From Patulibacter sp. (GTDB lineage: Bacteria; Actinomycetota; Thermoleophilia; Solirubrobacterales; Solirubrobacteraceae), in contig JALRCL010000912.1 of the NCBI GenBank assembly GCA_023268575.1, positions 1-5,235 on the forward strand: a DNA stretch of 5,235 nucleotides, in the 5' to 3' direction. The position numbers were made by a program, and so were the translations under genes. Below the pieces are notes generated by a model that made no database searches, had not been told where the DNA came from, and worked only from the letters and a program-made list of their open reading frames with translations. Positions 4,566 to 5,235 of the stretch are shown in pieces; positions within the stretch are counted from its first letter, which is position 1, and each line of letters starts with the position of its first letter.

Positions 4566-5235
4566 GCCGGCCCGCCGTCGGGCGCGGCCTCGCGCTGCCG
4601 GGTCCGGAGACCCTCGACGAGCTCGGGGCGATGCTCCGGTTGGCCGGCGTCGCCGTCCGCCGGTCGTTCTCCGCGCCCTACTCCTACGTCCCGGAGTTCG
4701 TCGACCAGTTCCGGTTCGCGCTGAAGATCGCGATCTTCCCGCTCGTCATCACCTCGTTCGCGCTGTCGTTCGGGCCGGCGGGCATCCAGGCGTCGAACTT
4801 CCTCGGGCTGTTCGGGGCGCTGGACCGCATGGGCGGGATCTACGTCCTGATCGTCGTGCGGTTCTTCTCGCCGCTCGTCACCGCGATCGTCGTCGCCGGC
4901 GTCGTCGGGACGGCGATGTGCGCGGACCTCGGCGCACGGCGGGTGCGGGAGGAGGTGGACGCGCTGAGCGTCCTGGGCATCGACACGGTGAAGTCTCTCG
5001 TCGTGCCGCGGTTGCTGGCGATCGTCGCGATCTGCCTGCTGTTCAACGTCTTCGCGCTCCTGGCCGGCGTCGCCGGCGCCACCCTCGTGGTGGTCCAGAA
5101 CCACGCGCCGCTGGGCCCGTTCTTCTCCGCCTTCTTCAGCTCGGCGACGACGCTGGAGCTCGCCGCCTCGTTCCTGAAGTGCGCCATCTACGGCGTGATG
5201 ATCGCCGCGGTCTGCTGCTACAAGGGCATCAACGC
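4562..5235 (+). CDS. yrbE: YrbE/MlaE-family ABC transporter permease, probable first gene of an mce operon (3' partial)
   Basis: This is an integral-membrane permease of an Mce-type lipid or sterol importer, working in the cytoplasmic membrane with an Mkl/MlaF-type ATPase and Mce substrate-binding proteins. The first 224 codons are present and the frame is open at the right edge; the family is usually about 250-290 residues, so perhaps 30-60 are missing. After a polar, amphipathic N-terminus (1-50) hydrophobic segments lie at about 53-75, 92-117, 146-175 and 203-222. The family signature is the cytoplasmic coupling loop at about 117-150: TAMCADLGARRVREEVDALS, then LGID (138-141) and LVVPRLLA (146-153), which contacts the ATPase. 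ATG 4562 is fixed by GGAGGAG at 4550-4556 with a 5-base spacer and by the ATGA overlap. By the usual gene order a second YrbE and mceA-F genes should follow outside the window. The divergent TetR pair is the likely regulator. Confidence 0.93.
   Translation, partial: MSRPAVGRGLALPGPETLDELGAMLRLAGVAVRRSFSAPYSYVPEFVDQFRFALKIAIFPLVITSFALSFGPAGIQASNFLGLFGALDRMGGIYVLIVVRFFSPLVTAIVVAGVVGTAMCADLGARRVREEVDALSVLGIDTVKSLVVPRLLAIVAICLLFNVFALLAGVAGATLVVVQNHAPLGPFFSAFFSSATTLELAASFLKCAIYGVMIAAVCCYKGIN

Overview
The window is very GC-rich and densely coded. It has the feel of a high-GC actinobacterium, and a Thermoleophilia/Solirubrobacterales-like lineage is my best guess. That guess rests on the style of the sigma-factor-like C-terminus at the left edge and on an Mce-type lipid-import permease under TetR control at the right edge. 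It is inference from style, not from a database match.

Layout, left to right. (1) Bases 2 to about 500-545 hold the 3' part of a plus-strand gene: a CxxC zinc-finger-like stretch, hydrophobic segments, an Ala/Gly/Ser/Thr/Pro linker and a short coiled coil, resembling the C-terminal extension of a sigma factor. (2) A TetR regulator runs leftward from 1138. Neither it nor gene 1 has a stop codon where they meet, and codon use changes sharply there, so I suspect a chimeric or rearranged junction. (3) A short control region (about 1131-1257) carries three inverted repeats. (4) A rightward operon follows: a possible 21-codon leader ORF (1258-1323), a six-helix membrane protein (1320-2147), a five-helix heme-copper oxidase subunit III/NorE-like protein (2144-2734) and a three-helix COX4_pro/NorF-like protein (2734-3000). 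Every junction is an ATGA overlap. (5) Convergent to it, after a 25-base gap, lie two TetR genes (3643-4284 and 3026-3646), also joined by ATGA. (6) A second control region (4285-4499) has a promoter candidate and two degenerate copies of the palindrome seen in region 3. (7) Another possible 21-codon leader ORF (4500-4565) is ATGA-coupled to a YrbE/MlaE-family permease (4562 to the window end), probably the first gene of an mce operon.

The main new idea is that the oxidase-like operon and the mce operon may be co-regulated. Both control regions contain versions of TCGGACA-N3-TGTCCGA, and both operons appear to open with a 21-codon ORF coupled by ATGA to a polytopic membrane protein. The oxidase-like operon is also odd in pairing subunit III-like and subunit IV-like proteins with an unrecognised membrane protein and no catalytic subunit I or II in view. 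No RNA genes, mobile elements or CRISPR arrays were seen.
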